NCBI GenBank assembly: GCA_015059845.1
Contig: SUZR01000004.1
Location: 148,982 to 212,981, forward strand
From: Rikenellaceae bacterium
GTDB taxonomy: Bacteria; Bacteroidota; Bacteroidia; Bacteroidales; Rikenellaceae
Direction: 5' to 3'
Length of the DNA: 64,000 nucleotides
Under the pieces are notes generated by a model that did not search any database, was not told the origin of the DNA, and was given only the letters and a program-made list of their open reading frames with translations. Shown one piece after another: positions 16,665 through 25,975 of the stretch. A program made the position numbers and the translations under genes. Numbering within the stretch: the first letter of the stretch is position 1; each line of letters starts with the position of its first letter.

Positions 16665-18104
16665 TTAGCGGCCGAACTTAAGGTCCAAACCGATACCCCA
16701 AGCGTGTGATGTACGGTTGTAAACATCAGTAAAGTTGATGCCTGATGCTGCACCCGTAGCAACTACATCCTTGTCGTAGATTGTGGGCATATAACCTGCG
16801 TTGATGCGTACTGCGTCGCAAATCTTGTATGCCAAACCAACACCTACTGACCAAGATGAGATTGAGAAGTTCATATCTGAGTATGCGTTCTCGTTGAGCT
16901 GGAGAGCTGTGCGCTGTGTACCAGCCGATACCAACAGACGGTCGGTGATAGACCACTCAACACCCAACATATACTCGTTGGTGTTACCCTCTACGCAGGG
17001 TGTGAATGAGTTCTCAGCATCCTTGTCGAAGAAGTGGTGCCACTCGGCAGTAACCTTCACGGGGCCGAAGTGACGGCTTACAGCTGCTGCCAACAGGGCG
17101 GGAGTCTCCGACTTAACCTTTGAGCCATCGGCGAAGATACCGTTGATTACGGGGTCCTTGGCAGACACCTCAGCAGACTCAATCTCGAGCTCGGTGCCCA
17201 TCTTGAACTCATACTTGATAGATGCATCCCACTTGCCCTTGTGCAGAGCAACGGCCAAGATGGGGCTGATAGATGTACCCTTCTGCTTAACATCGAGGAT
17301 GTGGTCAGAGGTGAGTGCTGCGTACTTTGCAGCCTCGCCAGCGAGTGCGGGGTTAATCTGACCCAACATCTGGCCTGCAGCGGTGAAGAACTGAGCTGCG
17401 CCCATCATCTGGCCATTGAGGCCCATAGCTGCCAATGTGGGGTTAACCTGAATACTCTTCATATGGCCCTCGTAGCTGTTGCTTGTAACGCCTACACGCA
17501 ACTGAGCAGCTACTGACAACCAGTCGGTGATACGGAATGCAGCACCAACGTTGAATGCCAAGGTCATTGACTTACCCATAAGGTACATATCCATATTGTA
17601 CTTGTCAGCCGACAAACCCATTGCGCCACCCAACTGAGAGATAGCACCGGGCAATACTGAGAACTGACGCTCGAATGAACCCAAGCCGTCGTTGAACTCC
17701 AACGAACCGCCACCGCCGTTCACGCCTACGCCAGCCATTACAGCCCAACGGTTGTGCTTCCACGCGAAGTGAACGCTGGGAATCAGCGGAGAGAATACCT
17801 CACCCTTGAAATCCTTTGTCATACCGTTGTTACCTGCGCCCATAGCGAAGGGAGCGAAGGTTGAGGTGATTGTACGAGTCTGCTTTGCCATCTGGTCGTT
17901 GATACCGATGTGGAAACCGTTTGACATAAATACAACACCTGCGGGGTTGTTGTAAACGGCGTCAGAGTCGAGTGATGTACCGCGAGCGATGCTACGCAAG
18001 AATGCTGCGCTCTGGTTTGTGTTAGTCAACAGACCACCTGCTACTGCCTCGTTTGCGATGGTCAAAGCCGCGATGGCCAAAATAAATCTGTAAAGAATCT
18101 TCAT
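16665..18104 (-). CDS. OmpP1/FadL-family outer-membrane transporter
   Basis: The start at 18104 (MKILYRFILAIAAL) gives a signal peptide of about 22 residues ending EAVAGG; the longer frame adds ten polar residues. The mature 14-stranded-barrel type protein opens with TNQSAAFLRSIARGTSLDSDAVYNNPAGV, the diagnostic FadL/OmpP1/TodX N-terminus (NPAG motif near residue 50). Such channels take up hydrophobic compounds across the outer membrane. Codon use is biased (GCT, AAG, ATC), suggesting high expression. A promoter about 210 bp upstream gives a long leader of roughly 200 nt. The second FadL-like gene in the window is at 60407-62062. Confidence 0.88.
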   Translation of the reverse strand: MKILYRFILAIAALTIANEAVAGGLLTNTNQSAAFLRSIARGTSLDSDAVYNNPAGVVFMSNGFHIGINDQMAKQTRTITSTFAPFAMGAGNNGMTKDFKGEVFSPLIPSVHFAWKHNRWAVMAGVGVNGGGGSLEFNDGLGSFERQFSVLPGAISQLGGAMGLSADKYNMDMYLMGKSMTLAFNVGAAFRITDWLSVAAQLRVGVTSNSYEGHMKSIQVNPTLAAMGLNGQMMGAAQFFTAAGQMLGQINPALAGEAAKYAALTSDHILDVKQKGTSISPILAVALHKGKWDASIKYEFKMGTELEIESAEVSAKDPVINGIFADGSKVKSETPALLAAAVSRHFGPVKVTAEWHHFFDKDAENSFTPCVEGNTNEYMLGVEWSITDRLLVSAGTQRTALQLNENAYSDMNFSISSWSVGVGLAYKICDAVRINAGYMPTIYDKDVVATGAASGINFTDVYNRTSHAWGIGLDLKFGR

Positions 18105-18313
18105 ATTTAATTTCTTTTCTTTTGACACATCCACGTTGCGATTGCTGATACAACGTCGATGCGTTTGTTAATATTGGTTTTTTGATTTTCTCGTTTACTG
18201 TATGCCTTGTGTCGTAAGTTTTCACGCGGGCCGTATGTGGCATTTTAATTTTTGTTACAGCTTTTATTACGACACAAGACAAGAGATAAGAGCAAAGCCT
18301 CATCACTCGGCTG

Positions 18314-18343
18314 CAAAAGTCAAATAATTTTTCGGAATGGCAA
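18314..18343 (-). promoter_or_regulatory. Promoter of ompP1
   Basis: On the minus strand TTG (18343-18341) is followed after exactly 19 bp by GACTTTTG (18321-18314), one mismatch from TAnnTTTG. The predicted start near 18308 leaves a leader of about 200 nt before the gene. Confidence 0.5.
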
Positions 18344-18591
18344 AATTTATGTGGTTAAGACCCCCTTGCAGGTATGAATTCCCGATTTAGGGTGACGAAT
18401 GGACCCATTTTGTGGCGAAAATACCCCTTAAAATGTCCTTCTCGCGAACTTCTCTGTTCAATCTCTACACCCCTAAACCCCTGTGCCAAAGCCCCAAAAC
18501 AGCGCAAAAAAGAGGATAATACTCTCAATAAGCCATTTGCCAAAGCTCTGTCACGATGTTTATATATTAAATTAAAAATAACGTTTAAACA

Positions 18592-18621
18592 TTGCTATAT
18601 ATCAAAAAAAAGTTATCTTTG
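18592..18621 (+). promoter_or_regulatory. Promoter of the TIR-domain gene
   Basis: TTG at 18592-18594, a 19-bp spacer and TATCTTTG at 18614-18621 match the Bacteroidetes -33/-7 consensus exactly. Transcription would begin near 18627 with a leader of about 60 nt. It marks the TIR gene as a separate transcription unit divergent from ompP1. Confidence 0.7.
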
Positions 18622-18685
18622 TTGATATGCAGTATAGAGAGACCTCGGGTAATAATACTACACATCTCAAATATTAAATAGAGAT

Positions 18686-20359
18686 ATGAGAAAATATGAT
18701 ATTTTTATAAGTTATCGCAGAAAAGGCGGATATGAAATTGCGAAGCATTTATATGATATACTTTGCAAGGATGGATATATCGTAAGTTTTGACATTGATA
18801 CGCTAAAAAGTGGCGATTTTGATGTTGAATTATTGACTCGTATCGACAATGCTAAGGATTTTATTGTTATCTTTGATAAACAATCATTATACAGATGTGT
18901 AGAGAATCCATTAGACAATAATGATTGGCTAAGAAAAGAATTATCTCACGCATTAAAGACCAAAAAAAATATCATCCCAATTTTTGCCTATGATTTTGTT
19001 TTTCCAGAAGAACTTCCATCTGATATTGTAGGAGTTAAAAGTAAAAACGGCATCATATACGAAAAGACGGGATTTGATGACATGTATCGCAAACTGTTGT
19101 CATTCCTCAAGTCTAAACCGACAAATAAAATTCGCAGATATTTTTTAAGTTTTTGCGTAGTGCTTATTATTGCTATCTGTTATTTCTTTGTGCCTGTTAA
19201 TAACAAGACTACGACTGATATATCACATGTTAATAGAAAAAACATTATAATGAATGTTTCTGTTCTTGATACAATGTATGTCAGGACTGACGAAGTTATC
19301 TCGAAACATATCAGTTATAATGACTATGTAGGGGTCGATTCTATGGATGGGATAGGCCCATTCTATGATAAATTTCATTACATTGACACATTGCGTAGTG
19401 ATACATTATGCATATTCCCATACGGTGAGTATGTTGGAGATTATTATAAAAATGATAGTATAGCAATCACTAGCCCTGTTTTTTTGGGATTAGGAGAGGA
19501 TGAGTACACCAATACCCACTATCCAACTCTCGATGTTACAATCGTAAACAACTCTGATCAGACTATTGTAATCAATGATTTATTAATCGATGTTGAAGAA
19601 AGTTACATAACCCCCAACCCTTTTGTTATAGTTGAAGAAACTGCAGGAACGATATGGCTTCATGATCGAGGATGGCAACATTGGGATAATGCTACATTGC
19701 GATTTTCGTTATTGGGAGAAAATGAAATTTTTGATGGAAAATATAAGTACGAAAGAACTATTTCTAAAACAGATAGCACTTCTACTTCTATGATGCAATA
19801 TATCATAGATTATGGAATAGATTATAATAGTATTGGAGAGAAGATACAAATAGGGAGTTTTGACGAGAACGATGGCGTTCCTTATTGGAGTCCTTATAGT
19901 TCAGATGGTGAAATGTTGTCATATGAGTTCCTGAATCAATTGTTATACCCTGCCATTTTAGAGAAGGAAGAACATCATTACCACGATGAAGAAGGTGGTG
20001 ATGAAATATATGTCAATTATAAAGATCCTTATCTAATTCTAAATGGAGAATTAACTTTCGACAATAAAAAATCTTATAAAATTGGAGGTAGAATACGTAT
20101 ATTGACATCAGAGGGATATGGAGCACCGTACCTTGAATGCTCGAGAGTATATAACGTTAAGCTAAAAGACGAAGGCAAAAATTACGTTATCAAGTATCCC
20201 GTTGGACATTACCTAAAAGCAGGAGATGTAGATCGCATTATTATACAACTTGCCGCAGATAAAACGTCTCATCATAAATTTAGAGTAAGATTAGATAATG
20301 TAAACGGAGAAGAGATATCAACAGATCCTGTAAATCTATTATTGTTCAAATATAATTAA
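18686..20359 (+). CDS. TIR-domain transmembrane protein with a beta-rich C-terminal domain
   Basis: The 557-residue protein has an N-terminal TIR domain (1-141), one hydrophobic helix (about 152-169) and a 388-residue C-terminal part. The TIR domain opens KYDIFISYRRKGG, has a BB-loop region DIDTLKSGDFDVELL, and NDWLRKELSHAL places Glu85 where the catalytic Glu of SARM1-type NAD hydrolases lies (DWVHKEI). Basic residues before the helix (KSKPTNKIRR) predict TIR inside and the C-terminal part in the periplasm. The C-terminal part is rich in beta strands (LDVTIVNNSDQTIVINDLLI; KSYKIGGRIRIL) and matches no family I recognise. The gene is strongly AT-rich, unlike both neighbours, so recent acquisition is likely. 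NADase activity and a sensing role are inference. Confidence 0.85.
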   Translation: MRKYDIFISYRRKGGYEIAKHLYDILCKDGYIVSFDIDTLKSGDFDVELLTRIDNAKDFIVIFDKQSLYRCVENPLDNNDWLRKELSHALKTKKNIIPIFAYDFVFPEELPSDIVGVKSKNGIIYEKTGFDDMYRKLLSFLKSKPTNKIRRYFLSFCVVLIIAICYFFVPVNNKTTTDISHVNRKNIIMNVSVLDTMYVRTDEVISKHISYNDYVGVDSMDGIGPFYDKFHYIDTLRSDTLCIFPYGEYVGDYYKNDSIAITSPVFLGLGEDEYTNTHYPTLDVTIVNNSDQTIVINDLLIDVEESYITPNPFVIVEETAGTIWLHDRGWQHWDNATLRFSLLGENEIFDGKYKYERTISKTDSTSTSMMQYIIDYGIDYNSIGEKIQIGSFDENDGVPYWSPYSSDGEMLSYEFLNQLLYPAILEKEEHHYHDEEGGDEIYVNYKDPYLILNGELTFDNKKSYKIGGRIRILTSEGYGAPYLECSRVYNVKLKDEGKNYVIKYPVGHYLKAGDVDRIIIQLAADKTSHHKFRVRLDNVNGEEISTDPVNLLLFKYN

Positions 20360-20527
20360 CATTGCATAACCGACCATTCGCATTGGTCATCCTCGCTCAA
20401 GCAGCATCTGCGTTAGGGTTGGAGGGTAAGGCCTCTCGACCTAGTGTGGCGATTACTGTAGCTCCCAGTAACTGGGGCGCACCGATGTCAACTGATTTTC
20501 GGGCGGCACGGGTGGCCACAGGAAACT

Positions 20528-21463
20528 CTATTTTGTCTGCTGGAAGAGCCAATCCCTTACGCCCTCCAATTTATAGCCGCAGTCGAACGACCACATATGC
20601 TCAATGCCGGGTTTGCCATTGGGGATAACGCTGCCCTCGGTAAAGACGATGAAGTTGTGGTTATATCCCTTTGCGAGCAGCTCCTGAACGTACCTCTCCT
20701 GCTCGGCCTGGGGCAGCTTGGCACTCCACTCGGCTGTGCCGACCTCCACGCCCTTCGATATGAGCAGTTGCTTGAGCGCCTCCATACCGATGGGTGCCTT
20801 CTTGTCACCCGCGCCAACCACGTAGCAGAACTTATCATCGACAAAGTGCCCCATCTTCGCAGCGTCCCACTGGCACGCAACATAGAGCGATGCGGCGAAC
20901 AAGTCGGGGTGGGTGATGTTGAAGTAGAGCGACATCATACCTCCCATCGACTGCCCCGTAGTGTACAATCTATTGCGGTCGATATTATATTTATTCGCAA
21001 TCTTATCCAGCAGGCGGAGCGTCATCTCCACCTCATACGAGGTCTCGCCCTCGTCGGTTACGGTGCGTGTCGTATATTGGGGTACGAGAACAAAGCAGGG
21101 GTGCTTGGCCTGCGCCTCGGCCGTAACCCACACCAAAGCTCCATAGCCCTGCGTGAGGGGTTGCAGAACGCCCTTGTTTACGGTACTGCCATCGGCAATG
21201 AAGAGCAGCAGAGGGTAGCTCTTGTTCTTGTCGTAACCCTCTGGGACATAGAGGTTATACTCCATCGTCTTCCCCGTCTGCTTATCCCGAAACTTCAGTT
21301 GCTGAAACTTTGACAGATTCTCAGCCAGCAGTCGCTGCAGCTGCGCATCATCGCTCTTATCCATCTCGCCTCCATTTCCGCCCGAATTAGGTTGTGCAAT
21401 GCAGTTTATGCAGAGCATTGACAACGTAACCACGGCCACCCACACTTTAGATAATTTTGTCAT
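20528..21463 (-). CDS. Secreted alpha/beta-hydrolase (esterase-like)
   Basis: The 311-residue protein has a signal sequence (about 1-23, possibly lipid-modified at Cys in SMLCINC). The fold shows YNLYVPEGYDKNKSYPLLLFIADG (oxyanion region), TTGQSMGGMMSL with the nucleophile Ser in GxSxG, and an acid and His further along (VVGAGDKKAP; GIEHMW). It resembles the PHB-depolymerase/feruloyl-esterase type of peptidase_S9-like hydrolases. Export suggests action on an ester in the periplasm or outside the cell. It is transcribed toward the TIR gene, with about 170 bp between their stop codons, and no partner is adjacent. Substrate unknown. Confidence 0.8.
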   Translation of the reverse strand: MTKLSKVWVAVVTLSMLCINCIAQPNSGGNGGEMDKSDDAQLQRLLAENLSKFQQLKFRDKQTGKTMEYNLYVPEGYDKNKSYPLLLFIADGSTVNKGVLQPLTQGYGALVWVTAEAQAKHPCFVLVPQYTTRTVTDEGETSYEVEMTLRLLDKIANKYNIDRNRLYTTGQSMGGMMSLYFNITHPDLFAASLYVACQWDAAKMGHFVDDKFCYVVGAGDKKAPIGMEALKQLLISKGVEVGTAEWSAKLPQAEQERYVQELLAKGYNHNFIVFTEGSVIPNGKPGIEHMWSFDCGYKLEGVRDWLFQQTK

Positions 21464-21592
21464 AATAATAATTATATTTTAGATGTAATACCTTCCCTTT
21501 TCCTTCACCTAACAGCACAACGACACACGTGGTTACCTCTCGGCAACACGTACATCCTGCAAATAAAACGATTAATTATTATCCGAAACTAA

Positions 21593-21627
21593 GAAAAAAA
21601 AAGAGGCTGGCCCTCAGGCCAACCTCT
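21593..21627 (-). terminator. Terminator of the sigma-factor unit
   Basis: On the minus strand AGAGGTTGGCC-TGA-GGGCCAGCCTCT forms a strong stem followed by nine T residues. It lies about 20 nt after the small 49-residue frame and shows that the sigma gene and this frame share a transcript. Confidence 0.9.
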
Positions 21628-21647
21628 ACACTTTAAAAAAATTAACC

Positions 21648-21797
21648 CTAAATTTTCTCTTTTAGAAACATCTCCCGAAGATAGCAGTCCATATAATACA
21701 GATCAGCCTCTTCGCATATCACTTGATTCATAAAGAGTCGGTCCTCGTCGGTGACCATTTCTGTCATTACTTTACTGTCGATATCTTCCATAGGCAT
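21648..21797 (-). CDS. Small acidic protein downstream of the ECF sigma factor
   Basis: A 49-residue frame beginning MPMEDIDSKV and ending MFLKEKI sits between the sigma-factor gene (116 bp upstream) and its terminator. It has about thirteen acidic and five basic residues and two cysteines (28 and 38), with no hydrophobic segment, so it would be a small soluble acidic protein. Position and terminator support a real gene. An in-frame Met at residue 3 could be the start. A regulatory link to the sigma factor is plausible, but no known anti-sigma motif is visible. Confidence 0.55.
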   Translation of the reverse strand: MPMEDIDSKVMTEMVTDEDRLFMNQVICEEADLYYMDCYLREMFLKEKI

Positions 21798-21913
21798 TCC
21801 GTTTACCTAATAACGGCACCCGTGGCTGTTTTATTGTGCAAATAAAACATTTTTTTCGACTTTTTTCGCTCTTTTCTCCGGCGCCGCCGTGTGGCGGCCG
21901 CCAAGCGTCGCAA

Positions 21914-22498
21914 TTAGCTAAGAATCAGGTTGTTCTCCTTAATCATCTTGCGCAGGTTGATCAGAGCGTAGCGCATACGTCCCAGAGCCGTGTTGATGCT
22001 CACGTCGGTCTGGTCGGCAATCTCCTGGAAACTCAGGCCTGCGTAGTAACGCATCATAACCACCTCGCGCTGCTCCTCGGGCAGGAAGTCAATAAGGCGA
22101 CGTACGTCGGCCTCAATCTGCTCCGAAACCATCTTATCCTCCACGGTACGCTCGGCGAAGCGCAGCGTGCCCAACATATCGTAGCCTGCATCCGACTCGC
22201 TGATGGTGCGTGCGCTCTTCTGCGAGCGGAAGTAGTCAATAACCTGGTTGTGTGCGATGCGCAGCACCCACGACAGGAACTTACCCGTATCGGCATAGCG
22301 TCCTTCGTCGATGACGCGGACAACCTTTATTAATGTCTCTTGGAGGATGTCGTCAGCCACGTCGCGGTCCTTAACCATCATACGGATGTAGTCGCGGACG
22401 CGAGTAGAGTGTCTGTCGATAAGTAGGGATATGGCATCCCGATCACCTGATAGATAGCGATTAAGCAATACTTGGTCGCTTAACACTTGTGTGTTCAT
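21914..22498 (-). CDS. ECF-type RNA polymerase sigma factor
   Basis: The 194-residue protein has sigma region 2 (about 12-85: DRDVADDILQETLIKVVRVIDEG, then FLSWVLRIAHNQVIDYFR) and region 4 (about 130-185: LPEEQREVVMMRYYAGLSFQEIADQTDVSINTALGRMRYAL, the -35-binding helix-turn-helix). It redirects RNA polymerase to a specific regulon. An AGGAG sequence lies just upstream of the ATG. No classic FecR-type anti-sigma gene follows; instead a 49-residue acidic protein shares the transcript. The target regulon is unknown. Confidence 0.93.
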   Translation of the reverse strand: MNTQVLSDQVLLNRYLSGDRDAISLLIDRHSTRVRDYIRMMVKDRDVADDILQETLIKVVRVIDEGRYADTGKFLSWVLRIAHNQVIDYFRSQKSARTISESDAGYDMLGTLRFAERTVEDKMVSEQIEADVRRLIDFLPEEQREVVMMRYYAGLSFQEIADQTDVSINTALGRMRYALINLRKMIKENNLILS

Positions 22499-22811
22499 AC
22501 TCTCCTAATTTAGTTAATGTTCAAAGAGTAGAAATTCTCAATAGGCAAATCGGTTTTAAGAGTTAAATAATTAATTTTTCTGAGTGCAAGATACGCACTT
22601 TTTTCTAATCTGCAAAATTTTTTGTTCCTATTTGCAGCAGACGGACCCCACTCGCGTGGTCAAAAAGTGCAAAAATCGTACCCAAAAAGGACTTTTTACG
22701 GGGTGAAATGACTTTTTTCGAGGGTGAATTTTTTTGCGAAAAAATAATAAAATTTTGCTGCTGCGCGCCACTTTTCCTATAAAACCCATAGCCGCGACAA
22801 CACTTATAGCC
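22499..22811. other. Gap between the sigma gene and the MBOAT gene: no gene seen
   Basis: This 313-bp stretch holds the sigma-gene leader and an A/T-rich zone containing two similar GGGTGAA...CTTTTTT segments near 22690-22740. A weak fragment of the 9-bp family (CACTTATAGCCC) lies at 22800-22812. No coding frame on either strand looks real. Confidence 0.6.
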
Positions 22812-24314
22812 CTAAAACTGGAAGTAGATAAACGGCTGAATATCGCTCGATTTAATCTGCATCACGCACCACGCCGCCACGACAATCATCGCCACCTGCC
22901 ACCAGAACGAAGCCGAGGCGACCTTGCGTTGCAGGTCCGTGTCGATGGCCGCGGGCATAAAGTGCATACCGTAGCCGATGACAATCAGCGCAAAGACCTC
23001 CTTGTAGCCGAAAATAACCTGTGGGATGATGGCCGTATTGAACGAGTGTATAATCTGGTAGAGCATAAGATATACGGTCTGCATATCCTCGGCGCGGAAC
23101 AGCAGCCAGCCCAGACATACGATGTGGAAGGTGAGGATTACACCCAGCACGCGCGACACAGGATTCATATCCTGACCATTGGCCTTCGACCACGGGATGA
23201 TGGCCAGCCACATCTTGTGCAGCGCCAGCGCCACGCCGTGCAGCGTACCCCACAGCACAAAACGCACAGCCGCACCGTGCCACAAGCCGCCCAGCACCAT
23301 CGTGATGATGAGGTTGAGGTATGTGCGCACCTTGCCTTTGCGGTTTCCGCCCAGCGAGATGTAGAGGTAGTCGCGCAGCCACGACGAGAGAGATATATGC
23401 CAGCGACGCCAGAACTCGGTGATGGTGGCCGACTTATAGGGCGCATCGAAGTTCTTGGGGAAGCGGAAGCCAAGCAAGAGGGCGATACCTATGGCCATAT
23501 CGGAATATCCCGAAAAATCGCAGTAAATCTGCAACGCATAGCCGTAGATACCCATCAGGCACTCAAAGCCCGAATACAACGCCGGCTCGTCGAAGATACG
23601 GTCCACGAAGTTGAGCGAGATGTAATCCGAGATTATGGCCTTCTTTACCAAGCCGATGATAATGAAGCCGATAGCCGTGCCGAACATCTCGCGTGTGACC
23701 ATCAGCGGACGGCGTATCTGCGGGATGAAATCCTTGGCTCGCACGATAGGGCCCGCCACCAGCTGCGGGAAGAACGAGAGGTAGAACATATAATCTATCC
23801 ATCGCTCCAGAGGCTTAATCTGTCCACGGTAGATATCTATGGTGTAGCTCATCGACTGGAATACGAAGAACGATATGCCGACGGGCAGAAATATATTCTG
23901 AAAATCCAAAAATCCCGCGCCAAACAGGCCGTTGGCCATCTCGATAAAGAAGTTGGTGTATTTGAAGTATCCCAACATACCGAGGTTGATGACCACGCTC
24001 AGTGCCACCCAGCGTCTCTTCACCCGCTTATCCTGCTCGCGCGAGATGGCGTTGCCGATAAGGTAGTCGCTGATGGCGGCAAACAACAAGAGCAGGAAAT
24101 ATATTCCGCTCGACTTGTAGTAGAAGTATATCGAGAAGGCGATAACGTAGAGTATGCGCAGCGTTGTGGCGCGGCGCAGCAGCAGGTACACACCCGCAAA
24201 TCCCACAAAGAGGAACAGAAACAGACCGCTATTGAAGATTAGCGGTGCCGTGGCGTCGTAGCGTAGCAGCTCGCCGACACGGCCGAGGAGTTCATCTATG
24301 GGTAAATCTATCAT
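22812..24314 (-). CDS. MBOAT-family O-acyltransferase (AlgI-like)
   Basis: The 500-residue integral membrane protein has about ten to twelve hydrophobic segments and the MBOAT core: [28 protein letters not shown] with His306, and [12 protein letters not shown] with the conserved catalytic His346. AlgI/PatA-type proteins move acyl groups across the inner membrane to a periplasmic acceptor, usually through a partner SGNH protein. That partner is encoded immediately upstream and its stop overlaps this start by one base (TAATG), so the pair is translationally coupled. The acceptor (peptidoglycan, capsule or another glycan) cannot be told from sequence. Confidence 0.92.
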   Translation of the reverse strand: MIDLPIDELLGRVGELLRYDATAPLIFNSGLFLFLFVGFAGVYLLLRRATTLRILYVIAFSIYFYYKSSGIYFLLLLFAAISDYLIGNAISREQDKRVKRRWVALSVVINLGMLGYFKYTNFFIEMANGLFGAGFLDFQNIFLPVGISFFVFQSMSYTIDIYRGQIKPLERWIDYMFYLSFFPQLVAGPIVRAKDFIPQIRRPLMVTREMFGTAIGFIIIGLVKKAIISDYISLNFVDRIFDEPALYSGFECLMGIYGYALQIYCDFSGYSDMAIGIALLLGFRFPKNFDAPYKSATITEFWRRWHISLSSWLRDYLYISLGGNRKGKVRTYLNLIITMVLGGLWHGAAVRFVLWGTLHGVALALHKMWLAIIPWSKANGQDMNPVSRVLGVILTFHIVCLGWLLFRAEDMQTVYLMLYQIIHSFNTAIIPQVIFGYKEVFALIVIGYGMHFMPAAIDTDLQRKVASASFWWQVAMIVVAAWCVMQIKSSDIQPFIYFQF

Positions 24315-25975
24315 TATCGGGGAATTGTAATTACGCTATCCTGCAACGTCACGGGCATCGGAGCCTGCACCATCGGCAGTGGCTCGCTGATGATGGGCTT
24401 CTCGCGCTCGATACGCTCACGCAGCGCGTGGCTGTACGACTCGGCACCCTGCAACAGTGCATAATAGAGCTGGCGGGCTATCTCGCGGCCGCCGGCATAG
24501 TTAATATGAGTATAATCCTTTCCTGCCCAGCCATTCTCCACGAAGGCGGTCATACCACCCAGACGCTGCATCGCCTCGTAGGTGTTCCAGAAGGCCACGC
24601 TGCACTTCTCGGCCGCCTCGTGCTGCGAGCGTGTTAGGTCCACGGCAGCCGTCATCGGCACGATACCCTGCTCGTTACGCTGCGAGCGGTCGCTGACACC
24701 CATCACCAACACTGCCGCACCGGGGAAGCAGCTCTCCACGTAGCGTACCATCTTCTCCACCTGCGCACCATAGAGCGAGTAGTTGTGGCGGTCGGCCTGC
24801 ATAATATTCAGTCCATACTGGAGTATGACCAAATCGTAGGGGCGCATCGTATGAATCTGTGCATTCACCGAGGCCGACGACCAGAACATAGCCTGACCGT
24901 TGTTGCTGCGCACCGAGAAGTTATCCACGGCCACGCCCGACGTAGAGTCGAAGTCGGCACCTATGCCCGTGAAGCCCTCCGCGCCACTCTCCACACGCAT
25001 CTCGAGCGAGCGAATCTGCTGCTCCTCCACGACAATCTGGCGCACCACGTCGCTGCCGTCGAACTCGAACTCGCGCTCCACATCGTCGTTCAGTACAACC
25101 TTAATCTTCGATGGTGTGCGGCTGATAAAGAGCAGGCGTGCGCGCTTGCACTCGGTGAGGTGGCGACGCTTATCGACCATATCCCAACGTGTTGATGCTC
25201 CGTCGGTTGCGCGTGCCACCCAGCCCGATACGAAGTAGTCGCCGACGTATGGCTCGGGGGTCGATTTGCGCTGCATAATGTTATAGGGAGTCCACCCCTT
25301 CGAGGTGGTTTTGATTGTCTGGCGGAAGCCCGTAAAGGGCGAAGCAACAGGGGCGTAGCCCACACCGCCGCCGTGGAACGTATCCTGCAACAGCTCACGA
25401 AGGTCGGCCGTCAGGATATCGCCCTCCACGAATGAGTCACCCATAAAAGCCACTCGCACAGGCTCACGACCCGCCAGCAGCTTCTCGTAGAGGCGGTGCA
25501 TAGGCGTGTCGAACTCCTCGCCGCGGAACTCCTCGATAGAGGTTATGAGCGAGTCGGCGGGCAGGATATCCGAGTAGTCGGCCTCCAGCAGCACCTCCAG
25601 CGGTGGCAGAGGCTCACCACGCAGCGAGTCCGTCTCGCCACCCATAGGCTGCTCGTCGAAGATACCCTCCCACGATGCCGAGGTGCCCTCACCAAAGGGC
25701 GATGCGGTGGCTGTTGTCTGCGCCACCTCGTCGGCCACCTGCTCAAGGTCAACCTCGAACTCCTCGACGTCAATCTCGGCTACGGCCTCCATCTGCTCGG
25801 TCTGCTTAGCCTTGTCGCTGTCAAAAGAGATGAGGTCGGAGATGATGCTTGCACGGCGCAACGACACACCTCCCGCCTCGATGGGTGGGATGAAACTCAC
25901 AAGTATAAGCACTGCCAGGGCGGCTGTGGCTACAAGCCAGCCGCGTGAGGTGAAATCGTCTTTGGGGTTAGTCAT
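24314..25975 (-). CDS. Membrane-anchored SGNH-hydrolase-like O-acetyltransferase partner
   Basis: The start at 25975 (MTNPKDDF) is chosen because it overlaps the end of the upstream peptidase gene by 8 bp and gives a single N-terminal helix (11-29). Residues about 60-110 are an acidic Glu/Asp-rich linker. The SGNH domain (from about 170) has VAFMGDSFVEGD with nucleophile Ser181 and ends with KDYTHINYAGG, giving Asp487 and His490. Together with the MBOAT protein it probably transfers acetyl groups onto a periplasmic glycan, as AlgX/AlgJ or PatB do. The 553-residue length and the acidic linker are unusual. Substrate unknown. Confidence 0.82.
   Translation of the reverse strand: MTNPKDDFTSRGWLVATAALAVLILVSFIPPIEAGGVSLRRASIISDLISFDSDKAKQTEQMEAVAEIDVEEFEVDLEQVADEVAQTTATASPFGEGTSASWEGIFDEQPMGGETDSLRGEPLPPLEVLLEADYSDILPADSLITSIEEFRGEEFDTPMHRLYEKLLAGREPVRVAFMGDSFVEGDILTADLRELLQDTFHGGGVGYAPVASPFTGFRQTIKTTSKGWTPYNIMQRKSTPEPYVGDYFVSGWVARATDGASTRWDMVDKRRHLTECKRARLLFISRTPSKIKVVLNDDVEREFEFDGSDVVRQIVVEEQQIRSLEMRVESGAEGFTGIGADFDSTSGVAVDNFSVRSNNGQAMFWSSASVNAQIHTMRPYDLVILQYGLNIMQADRHNYSLYGAQVEKMVRYVESCFPGAAVLVMGVSDRSQRNEQGIVPMTAAVDLTRSQHEAAEKCSVAFWNTYEAMQRLGGMTAFVENGWAGKDYTHINYAGGREIARQLYYALLQGAESYSHALRERIEREKPIISEPLPMVQAPMPVTLQDSVITIPR

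Noticed and set aside
18355..18543. A 62-residue minus-strand frame between ompP1 and the TIR gene
   Set aside because: It begins in the AT-rich promoter zone of the TIR gene and overlaps no conserved feature; no ribosome-binding or domain evidence was found.
20362..20628. An 88-residue plus-strand frame right after the TIR gene
   Set aside because: It runs into the antisense of the esterase gene and shows no recognisable domain. A short stretch near 20390-20520 reads open on both strands, but nothing supports a gene.
22734..24242. A 502-residue plus-strand frame opposite the MBOAT gene
   Set aside because: It is Arg/His/Glu-rich without hydrophobic or fold signals, whereas the minus strand encodes a complete MBOAT protein with both conserved His residues.
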